DNA of 64,000 bases from Alicycliphilus denitrificans_A (GCF_044792555.1 NZ_CP126238.1:1674001-1738000); one strand, 5' to 3'. Positions 1 through 10,198 are shown, counted from the stretch's first letter. Program-made: numbers and translations. The notes: generated from the sequence alone by a model not told the origin.

Positions 1-509
1 GCGCGTGGGTGGGCGTCGGGGAAGTCGAAGCTCAAGGTGGCCAGCGCGTCGATCACACGGTAGCCGCCCATGTGCTGGCCGTAGAGGGTTTCCACCCCAA
101 GGATGCCGATGATGATCTCGGCCGGCACGCCGTATTCACGCTCGGCGCGTGCCAGGGCCTGGGCGTTGTCCTGCCAGAAGCGCAGCCCGGCGCGGATGCG
201 CACCGGCTCGACGAAGCGCGCGCGGTAGGCGGCCCAGTTCTTCGGCGCGCCTTTGGGAGGCGGCAGCACCAGGCGCGGCACCTCGCGCAGCAGCCGGGCC
301 TGGCCTATGGTGCGGCGCACCCATGCGCGTTCCAGGCCGCGGCGCTCGGCCAGGTCGTCGGCGAAGCGCATAGCATCGACGCGCTTGGCGTAGGGTGGAG
401 CGGGTGCCGCCTTGGCGGTGTGATTTTTATGGTCATTTTTGGCTGTAACGCTTATGGATAAAGCGCTGAAAGCTATCAAAAAAATGGCTTTTACGGTGCG
501 GGATGTCAT
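1..509 (-). CDS. mltB: lytic murein transglycosylase B, 5' part only (runs off the window)
   Basis: The frame opens at an ATG whose first four bases overlap the TGA of the transglutaminase-like gene and reads leftward to the window edge with no stop, so only the N-terminal ~169 residues are present. An N-terminal hydrophobic stretch (FLIAFSALSI) looks like a signal peptide, and the protein should act in the periplasm or outer membrane. Later residues read YGVPAEIIIGILGVETLYG, which carries the catalytic-glutamate region (GVETLYG) of the MltB/SltB family. That family cleaves the MurNAc-GlcNAc bond of peptidoglycan to form 1,6-anhydro ends. It is the last gene of a cell-envelope operon. The signal peptide core is encoded by a copy of the dispersed palindromic repeat. 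The family call is secure from the motif; which MltB paralogue it is cannot be judged from a partial gene. Confidence 0.85.
   Translation of the reverse strand, partial: MTSRTVKAIFLIAFSALSISVTAKNDHKNHTAKAAPAPPYAKRVDAMRFADDLAERRGLERAWVRRTIGQARLLREVPRLVLPPPKGAPKNWAAYRARFVEPVRIRAGLRFWQDNAQALARAEREYGVPAEIIIGILGVETLYGQHMGGYRVIDALATLSFDFPDAHPR
437..490 (-). repeat. dispersed palindromic repeat, copy 1 (inside mltB signal peptide)
   Basis: The reverse strand reads TTGATAGCTTTCAGCGC, then a TTTATCCAT loop, then AAGCGTTACAGCC. It matches the family layout: ATAGCTGCYAGCGCTT, about five bases, then AAGCGCTRGAGGCC. The copy is in frame in mltB and encodes the hydrophobic part of its signal peptide. Confidence 0.75.
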
Positions 510-2560
510 GGCGTTCCTGTGCGGCGCGATTGTGCCGCGGGCCAGGGCAGGCGGGCGAATTCGCGCCGCAGCCGGGGCAGGGCGGCGGCGGGGTGGCGGG
601 CGTAGCGCGCTTGCTCCAGGCGCAGCAGCCATTGCGCGGCGGGTTCGGCGGGCGGGCCCAGGTGGGCGCGTGCCTGCTCGGCCATGCCGCGCGGTGGCAG
701 GTGCGGCGGCAGTGCCAGGCCGGCGCGGGCCAGGCGCTCGCGTGCCCGCTGCAGCAGCTGCTGCCAGGGGTCTTGGCGGCGTCGTTCCCATAGCGCCCAC
801 AGGGCGCCTGCGGCGGCGCTGCTGCAGATCAGAAAACCCAGCAGGCGCACCAGGTCCTGCCAACTGGGCGACTGCACGCCCAGGGCCTTGAGCAGATCCA
901 GCTGGCGCCCCTGGGTGTAGTTGAGCACCCACTGGTTCCAGCCGTTGTTCACGGCCTCCCAGACGGTGCGCAGGTTTTGCAGCAGCGTGGGGCTGACGAC
1001 GGCGTCCATGGCCGCGCCGAACACGCCGCGCGGCGCCTGCAGGCGCTGCAGCTGGCCCACGCGGCCGGGGGCGACGGCGCCCGTGGGGTCCACGCGCACC
1101 CAGCCGCGCCCGGCGATCCAGACCTCGGCCCAGGCATGGGCGTCGCTCTGGTGCACGGTCCAGTAGCCGTCGATGGCGTTCATCTGCCCGCCCTGGTAGC
1201 CGGTGACGATGCGCGCCGGCACATCCAGAGCGCGCATCAGCACCACGAAGGCCGAGGCGATGTGCTCGCAAAAGCCCTCCTTGCGCGTGAACCAGAATTC
1301 GTCCGCCGTGTGCTCGCCGTACAGGCCGGGCTCCAGCGAGTAGCGGTAGCCGCCCTGCGCCAGGCGCGCGAGCGCCGCATCCACGAAGGCCTGGGCGCCG
1401 CCGCGGCCAAGGCGCGGGTCGGCCTGCATCTGCCGCGCCAGGGCCAGGGTGCGCGGGTTCAGGTCCGGTGGCAGCTGTACGTAGGCCTGCATCTGGGGCG
1501 TGCGCCGCAGCGGGCCGTGGGTAAAGCGCAGGTGGCTCTCGGCACGGTAGCGCAGCACGCTGTGGATGGGACGGCTGGCGCTCCATTGCAGCTCGGGCGA
1601 CATCAGGGCCCAGCTGCCCTGGGGCAGCTCGGGCGCGGCCTTGGTGGCGTCCAGGGTCAGCAGCCAGGGGCGCTGGTGCGGCTCCAGCGTGAGCTCGTAG
1701 CGCAGCGGCGCGCCCTGCACCTGCAGGTGGGCGGGGCTGGGCGCGGCCGCTGTGATGCCGCGCGCCTCGGGCTGCGACAGGGCGAACCAGTCGCGTCCGT
1801 TGAAGGCCGTGAGCACCGGGCCGCGAAAGTACAGATCCTGCGGCTCAGGGGGCAGCCCGCCCGGCGTGTCAAAGCGCACGCGCAGGGCCACGCTGCCGTC
1901 CAGCACCAGCGAGGCCATGCTGCCTATGCTCATCTGCCCCGACAGGCCGGTGCGTGCGCCGGTCTTGTCCGCGGGCATGCCCCACAGCGGCGCCATGCGC
2001 GGAAACAGCAGAAACAGCAGCGCCATGATGGGCGCGCCCAGCAGCATCATGCGCGCGGCCTGGCGCATGGCCGTGGCCAGCGGCGGCCGGCCCACGGGCA
2101 TGTGGGCGTTGACCAGGGCCGTGAGCAGGCCCAGCAGCGCCACCAGCATGACGGCGGCGATGGGTAGCGCCTGCGAGAAGAAGAAGTTGGCCAGCAGCGT
2201 GAAAAAGCCCAGGAAGAACACCACCATGGCGTCGCGCCGCGCGCGCAGCTCCAGCGTCTTGAGCGCCAGCAGCATGACGATGAGCGTCACGCCCGCGTCG
2301 CGCCCGACGATGGTGCCGTGCGACTGCAGGGTCAGCAGCACCACCAGCGCCAGCAGCACGGCCGTGAGCCAGCGCCCGGGCAGGGGCCGGCTGCCCGCCG
2401 CCAGCCAGGCGCGCCAGGCCAGCAGCGTGGCGGTCATGGCGCTGGCCCAGGGCGGCAGGTGCGCTGCCAGCGGGGCGATGCAGCAGGCGACGACGGCCAG
2501 CAGGAACAGCGTGTCGCGCGCCTCGCGCGGCAGGCGCGCAAGGCGGCTGGCGAGGTTCAT
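506..2560 (-). CDS. transglutaminase-like membrane protein (TgpA-type)
   Basis: 684 residues from an ATG with GGAGG about 8 bases upstream; an in-frame ATG 27 bases earlier lacks such a site. The N-terminal ~200 residues hold five or six hydrophobic segments. A periplasmic region then carries the transglutaminase core: catalytic Cys in GFCEH, His in HAWAEVW, Asp in RVDPTGAV. One more membrane segment (LLGFLICSSAAAGALWAL) precedes a DUF4129-like C-terminus. This is the architecture of Pseudomonas TgpA and related proteins. It follows the MoxR and DUF58 genes, a well-known trio in cell-envelope metabolism, and its stop overlaps the start of mltB. The substrate is unknown; a role in peptidoglycan or periplasmic protein cross-linking is inferred. 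Confidence 0.85.
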   Translation of the reverse strand: MNLASRLARLPREARDTLFLLAVVACCIAPLAAHLPPWASAMTATLLAWRAWLAAGSRPLPGRWLTAVLLALVVLLTLQSHGTIVGRDAGVTLIVMLLALKTLELRARRDAMVVFFLGFFTLLANFFFSQALPIAAVMLVALLGLLTALVNAHMPVGRPPLATAMRQAARMMLLGAPIMALLFLLFPRMAPLWGMPADKTGARTGLSGQMSIGSMASLVLDGSVALRVRFDTPGGLPPEPQDLYFRGPVLTAFNGRDWFALSQPEARGITAAAPSPAHLQVQGAPLRYELTLEPHQRPWLLTLDATKAAPELPQGSWALMSPELQWSASRPIHSVLRYRAESHLRFTHGPLRRTPQMQAYVQLPPDLNPRTLALARQMQADPRLGRGGAQAFVDAALARLAQGGYRYSLEPGLYGEHTADEFWFTRKEGFCEHIASAFVVLMRALDVPARIVTGYQGGQMNAIDGYWTVHQSDAHAWAEVWIAGRGWVRVDPTGAVAPGRVGQLQRLQAPRGVFGAAMDAVVSPTLLQNLRTVWEAVNNGWNQWVLNYTQGRQLDLLKALGVQSPSWQDLVRLLGFLICSSAAAGALWALWERRRQDPWQQLLQRARERLARAGLALPPHLPPRGMAEQARAHLGPPAEPAAQWLLRLEQARYARHPAAALPRLRREFARLPWPAAQSRRTGTP

Positions 2561-2590
2561 GGCAGGCCTCCGCCGCGCAGGTGCCATGGC

Positions 2591-2635
2591 TTGAAGCTAT
2601 TTAAAAAATAGCTGATAGCGCTTGATGGTATTGGG
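2591..2635 (+). repeat. dispersed palindromic repeat, copy 2
   Basis: AAATAGCTGATAGCGCTTGA is followed by a weaker right arm. The copy lies in the 100-bp gap between the DUF58 stop and the transglutaminase start, inside the operon. A second short inverted repeat, AGCTATTTAAAAAATAGCT, forms its left flank. Confidence 0.65.
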
Positions 2636-2662
2636 GTGGATGCCAATTTCATTGAATATTCT

Positions 2663-3652
2663 TCAGCTGAGCGCCAGCGCCTCCAGGCAGCGGCGCCGGT
2701 GTGCGGGCCCATGATCCGGCGCGATCTGCCGGCCGGGCAGGCGCAGGCCGTAGTCCGCGCCCAGGCGGTCGGCCTGCAGCACCCAGGCCGTCAGGCGCGA
2801 CAGCCGCGCCTCGGGCGCCTGCAGGCCGGTGGCGGCAAAGTCCAGCCAGAGCTCGTGGCGCTGGGACTGCTGGGTGTCGCGGCTGACCAGGCCGCTCGTG
2901 CCCGTGGCCAGCGAGCGCGCGGCCTTCTTCCAGACCACGAGCTTGAGCGGGTCGCCGCGCCGGTAGGCGCGCACGCCGTCAAACTCGCCCACGCCGCGCG
3001 CCGGGGCCTGGCCGCTGCCGCCGGTGCGCGGCTCGGCTGGCGGCAGCGGCGGCGCCGGTGTCTCGGGCCGGGGGTAGACCAGCACCTGCGCCGCCGGGCG
3101 CCACAGCGCCCAGACGCGAAAGGTGCCCAGCGGGTAGCGCGTCTCCAGCTTCAGCGTGGGCACCGCCTGCAGGCCGCGCCGCGCGGGCTGGAAGGCCACC
3201 TGCACCGTGGCGCTGTCCTGGCCCGGCACATCGGTCCAGGCCCATTGCGCGGCGCTGCTGCCGCGCACGGCCACGGCCAGCCCGTAGCGCGTGGCGCGCG
3301 CGGCGTTGTGCAGCTGCACCTGCAGCAGCGCGCCCGCGCCCAGAAATTGCGGCTCGGGCAGCAGCAGGCGCAGTTGCAGGCCGCGCAGCGTGGCATGGCT
3401 CAGGTGCACGCTCACCGCCACGCTGCCGGCCAGCAGAAAGGTCAGCAGATAGCCCAGGTTGAGCTGGAAGTTGATTGACGCCACCAGCAGCACCAGCAGC
3501 GTGAGCGCCAGCATCCAGCCCGCGGCCGTGGGCAGGATGTAGACGTTGCGCTGGGTCAGCGCCAGGGTGTCGCTTGGCGGCAGGCGCGCGCTCCACCACT
3601 GCCGCCAGCGTTCGGTGGCGGCCGCCCAGGGGGCGCGCAGGGTGCTGGTCAT
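2663..3652 (-). CDS. DUF58 domain-containing membrane protein
   Basis: 329 residues with two adjacent membrane segments near residues 35-85 (GWMLALTLLVLLVAS and LGYLLTFLLAGSVAV). A C-terminal cytoplasmic region carries the DUF58 signature VRAYRRGDPLKLVVWKKAAR. Proteins of this family resemble von Willebrand factor A-like chaperone partners of MoxR ATPases. The gene is 5 bp downstream of the MoxR gene and upstream of the transglutaminase gene, which supports one functional unit. The biochemical role is not established for the family. Confidence 0.85.
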   Translation of the reverse strand: MTSTLRAPWAAATERWRQWWSARLPPSDTLALTQRNVYILPTAAGWMLALTLLVLLVASINFQLNLGYLLTFLLAGSVAVSVHLSHATLRGLQLRLLLPEPQFLGAGALLQVQLHNAARATRYGLAVAVRGSSAAQWAWTDVPGQDSATVQVAFQPARRGLQAVPTLKLETRYPLGTFRVWALWRPAAQVLVYPRPETPAPPLPPAEPRTGGSGQAPARGVGEFDGVRAYRRGDPLKLVVWKKAARSLATGTSGLVSRDTQQSQRHELWLDFAATGLQAPEARLSRLTAWVLQADRLGADYGLRLPGRQIAPDHGPAHRRRCLEALALS

Positions 3653-3657
3653 CAGGA

Positions 3658-4578
<921 letters not shown>

Positions 4579-4622
4579 GGCCTGACGTTATCCGAAAACA
4601 ATTGATACACGGGGGATTGACT

Positions 4623-5576
4623 GTGAGCAAGACGGGCTATTACACCCATGGCGACTGCCGCAAGCACGAGATGGGGCCGGGGCATCCCGAATGCCCGGCG
4701 CGGCTGGATGCCATCGAGGACCGGCTGCTGGTGTCCGGAGTGTCGGCCGCGCTTGACCACCGCGAGGCCCCGCTGGCTTCCCTGGCCGACATCGAGCTGG
4801 CGCACGATCGCATGCATGTGGCCGCGCTGCGTGGCCTGTCGCTGCGGCTCGTCGAGGAAGAAGACGCCGGCGGCTCACCCTACTTCCAGCTCGACACCGA
4901 CACCGCCATGAACCGCCACACCTGGACGGCGGCCCTGCGCGCCGCCGGCGCAGCCATCGAGGCCACCGATGCGGTCATGGCCGGCGAGCTCGAAAACGCC
5001 TTTTGCAGCGTGCGCCCGCCGGGCCACCACGCTATGCGAGCCAAGGCCATGGGCTTTTGCTTCTTCAACAACGTGGCCATTGCCGCCAAGTACGCACTGC
5101 AGCGCCATAACCTCAAGCGCGTGGCCGTGATCGACTTCGACGTGCATCACGGCAACGGCACCGAGGACATCCTGGCCGGCGACGAGCGCGCGCTCATGGT
5201 CAGCATCTTCCAGCATCCCTTCTATCCCTATAGCGGCGACCAGGATCCCGCGCCCAACATGCTCAACGTGCCCGTGCCCGCCTACACCAAGGGCATGGAC
5301 GTGCGCGAGATCGTCGAGATGGTCTGGATGCCGCGCCTGGAGGCCTTCAAGCCCGAGATGATCTTCGTGAGCGCGGGCTTTGATGCGCACCGCGATGACG
5401 ACATGGGCCAGCTCGGCCTGACCGAGCAGGACTACGCCTGGATCACCATGCGCATCAAGGACATCGCGCGGCGTTTTGCCAACAAGCGCATCGTCTCCTG
5501 CCTGGAGGGCGGCTACATGATGGGGCCGCTCTCGCGCAGCGTGGAGGCGCATCTGCGCGTGCTGGCCGATCTGTAA
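4623..5576 (+). CDS. histone deacetylase-like amidohydrolase
   Basis: 317 residues from a GTG preceded by a G-rich site. An in-frame ATG at 4569 would overlap the divergent MoxR start and add 18 unlikely residues. Family motifs are clear: RPPGHHA (paired active-site histidines), DFDVHHGNGT (Zn ligands Asp and His), SAGFDAHRDD (third Zn ligand) and EGGYM near the C-terminus. Bacterial members remove acetyl groups from polyamines, lysines or small amides; the substrate cannot be told from sequence. The stop overlaps the ATG at 5576 and the enoyl-CoA hydratase gene follows, suggesting cotranscription. Confidence 0.85.
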   Translation: MSKTGYYTHGDCRKHEMGPGHPECPARLDAIEDRLLVSGVSAALDHREAPLASLADIELAHDRMHVAALRGLSLRLVEEEDAGGSPYFQLDTDTAMNRHTWTAALRAAGAAIEATDAVMAGELENAFCSVRPPGHHAMRAKAMGFCFFNNVAIAAKYALQRHNLKRVAVIDFDVHHGNGTEDILAGDERALMVSIFQHPFYPYSGDQDPAPNMLNVPVPAYTKGMDVREIVEMVWMPRLEAFKPEMIFVSAGFDAHRDDDMGQLGLTEQDYAWITMRIKDIARRFANKRIVSCLEGGYMMGPLSRSVEAHLRVLADL

Positions 5577-5590
5577 TGGAGCATTCAGTC

Positions 5591-6379
5591 ATGTCGGATG
5601 GTACGAATTTGCTGCAGGTGGCGCGCGATGCGCGCGGCGTGGTCACGCTCACGCTGAATGATCCGGCGCGCTTCAATGCGCTGGGCCACGAGATGCTGTC
5701 CGCCCTGCAGCGGGCCCTGGCGGACGTGGCGCAGGACGAGGGCGCGCGCGTGGTGGTGTTGGCCGCCGCAGGCAAGGCCTTTTGCGCCGGCCACAACCTC
5801 AAGGACATGGCGCAGCATCCCGACCTGGCCTGGTACCAGGACCTATTTGCCCAGTGCAGCCGCGTGATGCTGGCCATCCACAGGCTGCCCGTGCCGGTGA
5901 TCGCGCGCGTGCACGGCATGGCCACGGCGGCCGGCTGCCAGCTGGTGGCGCAATGCGACCTGGCCGTGGCCAGCGAGGCGGCGAGCTTTGCCACCAGCGG
6001 CATCCACTACGGCCTGTTCTGCGCCACGCCCAGCGTGCCGCTGATGCGCAACATGTCGGCCAAGCGGGCCATGGAAATGCTGCTCACGGGCGACTTCATC
6101 GACGCGCGCACGGCCCTTGAGCAGGGGCTGGTGAACCGCGTTGCGGCGCCCGCACTGCTGGATGCCGAGGTGGAAACGCTGGTGCAGTCCATCCTGCAAA
6201 AACCCCGTGCGGCCGTGACCATGGGCAAGGCCCTGGTGTACCAGCAGCGTGAACTGGGCATCGATGCCGCCTACCAGATCGCCGGCCAGGTCATGGCCGT
6301 CAACATGATGGACGAGGCTGCGCAGGAGGGTGCGCGCGCATTTGCCGAGAAGCGCCAGCCGACCTGGAAGCAGGCCTGA
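5591..6379 (+). CDS. enoyl-CoA hydratase/isomerase family protein
   Basis: 262 residues. The ATG at 5591 is chosen because GGAG lies 9 bases upstream; an ATG at 5576 overlapping the previous stop is possible. Crotonase-fold marks include the oxyanion-hole region AGKAFCAGHNLKDM and HGMATAAGCQLVAQCDLAVA. The usual second catalytic Glu position of hydratases (GxPE) is replaced by a HYGLFCATPS context. This is seen in the EchA8/ECHDC3-like group, so classical 2-enoyl-CoA hydration is not certain. The gene follows the deacetylase-like gene and precedes etfBA. Confidence 0.8.
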   Translation: MSDGTNLLQVARDARGVVTLTLNDPARFNALGHEMLSALQRALADVAQDEGARVVVLAAAGKAFCAGHNLKDMAQHPDLAWYQDLFAQCSRVMLAIHRLPVPVIARVHGMATAAGCQLVAQCDLAVASEAASFATSGIHYGLFCATPSVPLMRNMSAKRAMEMLLTGDFIDARTALEQGLVNRVAAPALLDAEVETLVQSILQKPRAAVTMGKALVYQQRELGIDAAYQIAGQVMAVNMMDEAAQEGARAFAEKRQPTWKQA

Positions 6380-6547
6380 CCGGCGGCTGCCCTCATCAAC
6401 GTGCTGGCATAATCGCCAAAAAGCACGGTCGTTCGTTCCTGATTTTTACGCTGTGGGCACTACGAATTCCACGCATGCTGCAGTGCGCAATAGAATGAGT
6501 CGGTTTACGTACGCGTCAATTAATCAACCATTGAAGGAGCTGCAGTC

Positions 6548-7297
6548 ATGAAGGTCTTGGTCCCCGTGAAACGCGTGGTGGACTACAACGTGAAGGTCCG
6601 CGTGAAATCGGACGGCACGGGCGTAGACATCGCCAACGTGAAGATGAGCATGAACCCCTTTGACGAAATCGCCGTCGAAGAGGCGGTGCGCCTGAAGGAA
6701 AAGGGCGTGGCCACCGAGGTCATCGCCGTCTCCTGCGGCGTGGCCCAATGCCAGGAAACCCTGCGCACCGCCATGGCCATCGGCGCCGACCGCGGCATCC
6801 TGGTGGAGACGACGGAAGAACTGCAGCCCCTGGCCGTGGCCAAGCTGCTCAAGGCCCTGGTGGACAAAGAGCAACCCGGCCTCATCATCCTGGGCAAGCA
6901 GGCCATCGACGACGACGCCAACCAGACCGGCCAGATGCTTGCCGCCCTGGCCGACCTGCCCCAGGCCACCTTCGCCAACAAGGTCGAAGTGGCCGGCGAT
7001 AAGGTCAACGTCACGCGCGAAGTCGACGGCGGCCTGGAAACCCTGCAGCTGACCACCCCGGCCGTGATCACCACCGACCTGCGCCTGAACGAGCCGCGCT
7101 ACGTCACGCTGCCCAACATCATGAAGGCCAAGAAGAAGCCGCTGGAGACCGTCAAGCCCGAGGACCTGGGCGTGGACGTGGCCCCGCGCCTGAAGACCCT
7201 GAAGGTGGCCGAGCCCCCGAAGCGCGGCGCCGGCATCAAGGTGCCCGACGTGGCTACGCTGGTGGCCAAACTCAGGAACGAAGCCAAGGTCATCTAA
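6548..7297 (+). CDS. etfB: electron transfer flavoprotein beta subunit
   Basis: 249 residues starting MKVLVPVKRVVDYNVK, the standard N-terminus of EtfB, with AAGGAG 8 bases upstream. The AMP-binding and EtfA-contact regions are present (VSCGVAQCQETLRTAMAIGA, ILGKQAIDDDANQTGQM). With EtfA it accepts electrons from acyl-CoA dehydrogenases and passes them to ETF-ubiquinone oxidoreductase. It is encoded directly before etfA and upstream of an acyl-CoA dehydrogenase gene. About 168 bp separate it from the preceding gene, room for its own promoter. Confidence 0.96.
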   Translation: MKVLVPVKRVVDYNVKVRVKSDGTGVDIANVKMSMNPFDEIAVEEAVRLKEKGVATEVIAVSCGVAQCQETLRTAMAIGADRGILVETTEELQPLAVAKLLKALVDKEQPGLIILGKQAIDDDANQTGQMLAALADLPQATFANKVEVAGDKVNVTREVDGGLETLQLTTPAVITTDLRLNEPRYVTLPNIMKAKKKPLETVKPEDLGVDVAPRLKTLKVAEPPKRGAGIKVPDVATLVAKLRNEAKVI

Positions 7298-7316
7298 GGC
7301 AGAAGGAGAACACAAC

Positions 7317-8249
7317 ATGACCGCACTCGTCATTGCAGAACACGACAACGCCAGCCTCAAGGCGGCCACCCTGAACACCGTCACCGCCGCCGCCGCCTGC
7401 GGCGCCGAGGTGCATGTGCTGGTGGCCGGTGAAGGCGCACAAGCCGCCGCAGCCGCCGCCGCCCAGATCGCCGGCGTCGCCAAGGTCCTGCACGCCGACG
7501 GCGCCGCCCTGAAGGACGGCCTGGCGGAAAACCTCGCCGCCCAGGTTCTCGCCATCGCAGCCAACTACAGCCACCTCCTGTTCCCCGCCACCGCCGGCGG
7601 CAAGAACGTGGCCCCGCGCGTGGCCGCCAAGCTCGACGTGGCGCAGATCAGCGACATCACCAAGGTGGTGAGCCCCGACAGCTTCGAGCGCCCGATCTAC
7701 GCCGGCAACGCGATTGCCACCGTGCAATCGAGCGACGCCGTGAAGGTCATCACCGTGCGCGGCACGGGCTTTGACGCCGCGCCCGCCACCGGCGGCAGCG
7801 CCGCCGTGGAGAGTGTGGCCGCCGTCGCCGACAGCGGCAAGAGCGGCTTCGTGGGCCGCGAGGTCACCAAGAACGACCGCCCCGAGCTGACGGCCGCCAA
7901 GATCATCGTCAGCGGTGGCCGGGCGCTGGGCAGCAGCGAGAAGTTCAACGAGGTCATGACCCCGCTGGCCGACAAGCTGGGCGCGGCCATCGGCGCATCG
8001 CGCGCGGCGGTGGACGCGGGCTACGCCCCGAACGACCTGCAGGTGGGGCAGACGGGCAAGATCGTCGCGCCGCAGCTGTACATCGCCTGCGGCATCTCCG
8101 GGGCCATCCAGCACCTGGCGGGCATGAAGGACAGCAAGGTCATCGTGGCCATCAACAAGGACCCCGAGGCGCCGATCTTCAGCGTGGCCGACTATGGGCT
8201 GGAGGCGGATCTGTTCCAGGCGGTGCCGGAGCTGGTCAAGGCGCTCTGA
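7317..8249 (+). CDS. etfA: electron transfer flavoprotein alpha subunit
   Basis: 310 residues, 19 bp downstream of etfB with AGAAGGAG before the ATG. The C-terminal FAD-binding domain shows VSGGRALGSSEKF, VGQTGKIVAPQLYIACGISG and AINKDPEAPIF, all hallmarks of EtfA. It forms the heterodimer with EtfB and carries the redox FAD. A strong terminator follows 18 bp after the stop, so the next gene is at least partly separately transcribed. Confidence 0.97.
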   Translation: MTALVIAEHDNASLKAATLNTVTAAAACGAEVHVLVAGEGAQAAAAAAAQIAGVAKVLHADGAALKDGLAENLAAQVLAIAANYSHLLFPATAGGKNVAPRVAAKLDVAQISDITKVVSPDSFERPIYAGNAIATVQSSDAVKVITVRGTGFDAAPATGGSAAVESVAAVADSGKSGFVGREVTKNDRPELTAAKIIVSGGRALGSSEKFNEVMTPLADKLGAAIGASRAAVDAGYAPNDLQVGQTGKIVAPQLYIACGISGAIQHLAGMKDSKVIVAINKDPEAPIFSVADYGLEADLFQAVPELVKAL

Positions 8250-8267
8250 TCGCACACCACCGTACCG

Positions 8268-8294
8268 GGGCATCGCAGGCGATGCCCTTTTTTT
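8268..8294 (+). terminator. rho-independent terminator after etfBA
   Basis: GGGCATCG and CGATGCCC form an 8-bp perfect stem around CAGG, followed by seven T residues. It lies 18 bp after the etfA stop on the same strand. Confidence 0.85.
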
Positions 8295-8329
8295 CGAGCC
8301 AAATTTCCCATTCACGGACTTCCACCACC

Positions 8330-10120
8330 ATGAGCTACACCGCCCCCGTCAAGGACATGCTGTTTGCCATCGAGCACCTGGCGCGCATCGATCAGGTCGC
8401 GCAAATCCCCGGTTTCGAGGATGCCGGCCTGGACACGGCCGCTGCCGTGCTGGAGGAATGCGCCAAGTTCAACGAGGGCGTGGTGGCGCCGCTGAATGTG
8501 GAAGGGGACAAGAACCCGTCCTCATTTGCCAACGGCCAGGTCACGACCACGCCGGGCTTCAGGCAGGCCTTCCGCCAGTTTGCCGAGGGCGGCTGGCAGG
8601 GCCTGCAGCACCCGGTGGACTTCGGCGGCCAGGGCCTGCCCAAGACCATCGGCGCGGCCTGCGGCGAGATGCTCAACAGCGCCAACCTGAGCTTTGCGCT
8701 GTGCCCGCTGCTGACCGACGGCGCCATCGAGGCGCTGCTCACCGCGGGCAGCGAGCAGCTCAAGGCCACCTACCTGGAAAAGCTGATCAGCGGCCAGTGG
8801 ACCGGCACCATGAACCTGACGGAACCCGGGGCAGGTTCGGACCTGGCCCTGGTGCGCTCCAGGGCCGAGCCGCAGGCCGACGGCAGCTACAAGATCTTTG
8901 GCACCAAGATCTTCATCACCTACGGTGAGCACGACATGGCCGAGAACATCGTGCACCTGGTGCTGGCGCGCGTGGCAGGTGCGCCCGAGGGCGTGAAGGG
9001 CATCAGCCTGTTCGTGGTGCCCAAATTCCTCGTGAACCCGGATGGCAGCCTGGGCATGCGCAACGACGCGCATTGCGTGAGCATTGAGCACAAGCTGGGC
9101 ATCAAGGCCAGTCCCACGGCGGTGCTGCAGTTTGGCGACCATGGTGGCGCCGTGGGTTATCTCGTCGGCGAGGAAAACCGCGGCCTGGAATACATGTTCA
9201 TCATGATGAACGCCGCACGCTACGCCGTGGGCATGCAGGGCATTGCCGTGGCCGAGCGCGCCTACCAGCATGCTGTGCAGTACGCGCGCGAGCGTGTGCA
9301 AAGCCGCCCCGTGGACGGCAGCCTGCCGGGCGCCGGCCCCATCATCCACCACCCCGATGTGCGCCGCATGCTGATGACCATGCGTGCGCTCGCCGAGGGT
9401 TGCCGCGCCATGGCCACGGTGGCCGCGGCCGCCTACGACGCGGCGCACCATCACCCGGACGCCCAGGTGGCCAAGGACAACGCCGCGTTCTATGAATTCA
9501 TGGTGCCGCTGGTCAAGGGCTACAGCACCGAGATGAGCCTGGAGGTCACGTCCCTGGGCGTGCAGGTGCACGGCGGCATGGGCTTCATCGAGGAAACCGG
9601 CGCCGCGCAGTACTACCGCGACGCGCGCATCCTGACCATCTACGAGGGCACGACCGCCATTCAGGCCAACGACCTGGTGGGGCGCAAGACGGCGCGTGAC
9701 GGCGGCCAGCTGGCGCGCGCGATTGCCGCGCAGGTCGAGCAGACCGAAGGCGAGCTGAACGCCAGCGCTACGGCCGACGCCCGGGCCGTGGCCCGGCGCC
9801 TGGCGGCCGCGCGCCAGGCCTTCCTGGACGCCGTGGACTTCATCGCCGCCAACGCCAAGTCCGACCCCAATGCAGCCTTCGCGGGCAGCGTGCCCTACCT
9901 GATGCTGGCGGGCAATCTGGTGGCCGGCTGGCAGATGGGCCGCGCCCTGCTGGTGGCGCAGGAGCTGTCGTCCAAGGGACAGGATGTGGGCTTCATGCAG
10001 GCCAAGATCGCCACGGCGCGCTTTTATGCCGAGCACATCCTGGTGAAGGCGCCGTGCCAGCGCGATGCGATCGTCGAGGGCGCGGCCAGCGTCACGGCGC
10101 TGGCGCTTGAAGCGTTCTGA
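8330..10120 (+). CDS. acyl-CoA dehydrogenase with extended C-terminal domain (DmdC-like)
   Basis: 596 residues from the ATG giving MSYTAPVKDMLFAI, the usual N-terminus of this subfamily; an upstream in-frame ATG lies in the terminator. The acyl-CoA dehydrogenase signature is MNLTEPGAGSDLALVRSRA. EVTSLGVQVHGGMGFIEETG and TIYEGTTAIQANDL mark the catalytic-base and FAD-binding regions. The length (~600) and extra C-terminal domain match the 3-methylmercaptopropionyl-CoA dehydrogenase-like group, which is also common in species that do not degrade DMSP. Substrate unknown. It follows etfBA, its likely electron acceptor. Confidence 0.88.
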   Translation: MSYTAPVKDMLFAIEHLARIDQVAQIPGFEDAGLDTAAAVLEECAKFNEGVVAPLNVEGDKNPSSFANGQVTTTPGFRQAFRQFAEGGWQGLQHPVDFGGQGLPKTIGAACGEMLNSANLSFALCPLLTDGAIEALLTAGSEQLKATYLEKLISGQWTGTMNLTEPGAGSDLALVRSRAEPQADGSYKIFGTKIFITYGEHDMAENIVHLVLARVAGAPEGVKGISLFVVPKFLVNPDGSLGMRNDAHCVSIEHKLGIKASPTAVLQFGDHGGAVGYLVGEENRGLEYMFIMMNAARYAVGMQGIAVAERAYQHAVQYARERVQSRPVDGSLPGAGPIIHHPDVRRMLMTMRALAEGCRAMATVAAAAYDAAHHHPDAQVAKDNAAFYEFMVPLVKGYSTEMSLEVTSLGVQVHGGMGFIEETGAAQYYRDARILTIYEGTTAIQANDLVGRKTARDGGQLARAIAAQVEQTEGELNASATADARAVARRLAAARQAFLDAVDFIAANAKSDPNAAFAGSVPYLMLAGNLVAGWQMGRALLVAQELSSKGQDVGFMQAKIATARFYAEHILVKAPCQRDAIVEGAASVTALALEAF

Positions 10121-10130
10121 TTGAAGAATT

Positions 10131-10180
10131 AATTTTGATAGCTGCTGACGCTTGTCCATCAAGCGCCAGAGCCCTTTTTA
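10131..10180 (+). repeat. dispersed palindromic repeat, copy 3
   Basis: TTGATAGCTGCTGACGCTTG, then TCCATC, then AAGCGCCAGAGCCC. This is one of the best matches to the family. It lies between the acyl-CoA dehydrogenase stop and the next gene, ending about 18 bp before that gene's start. Confidence 0.8.
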
Positions 10181-10198
10181 ACTATGGAGACTCCCCGC

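Noticed and set aside
5576..5590. ATG at 5576 as enoyl-CoA hydratase start
   Set aside because: The downstream ATG at 5591 has GGAG at good spacing, formed by the bases that would encode the first residues of the longer version.
8522..10162. 546-residue antisense frame over the acyl-CoA dehydrogenase gene
   Set aside because: Low-complexity shadow composition; the real gene on the other strand has a full set of motifs and a start.
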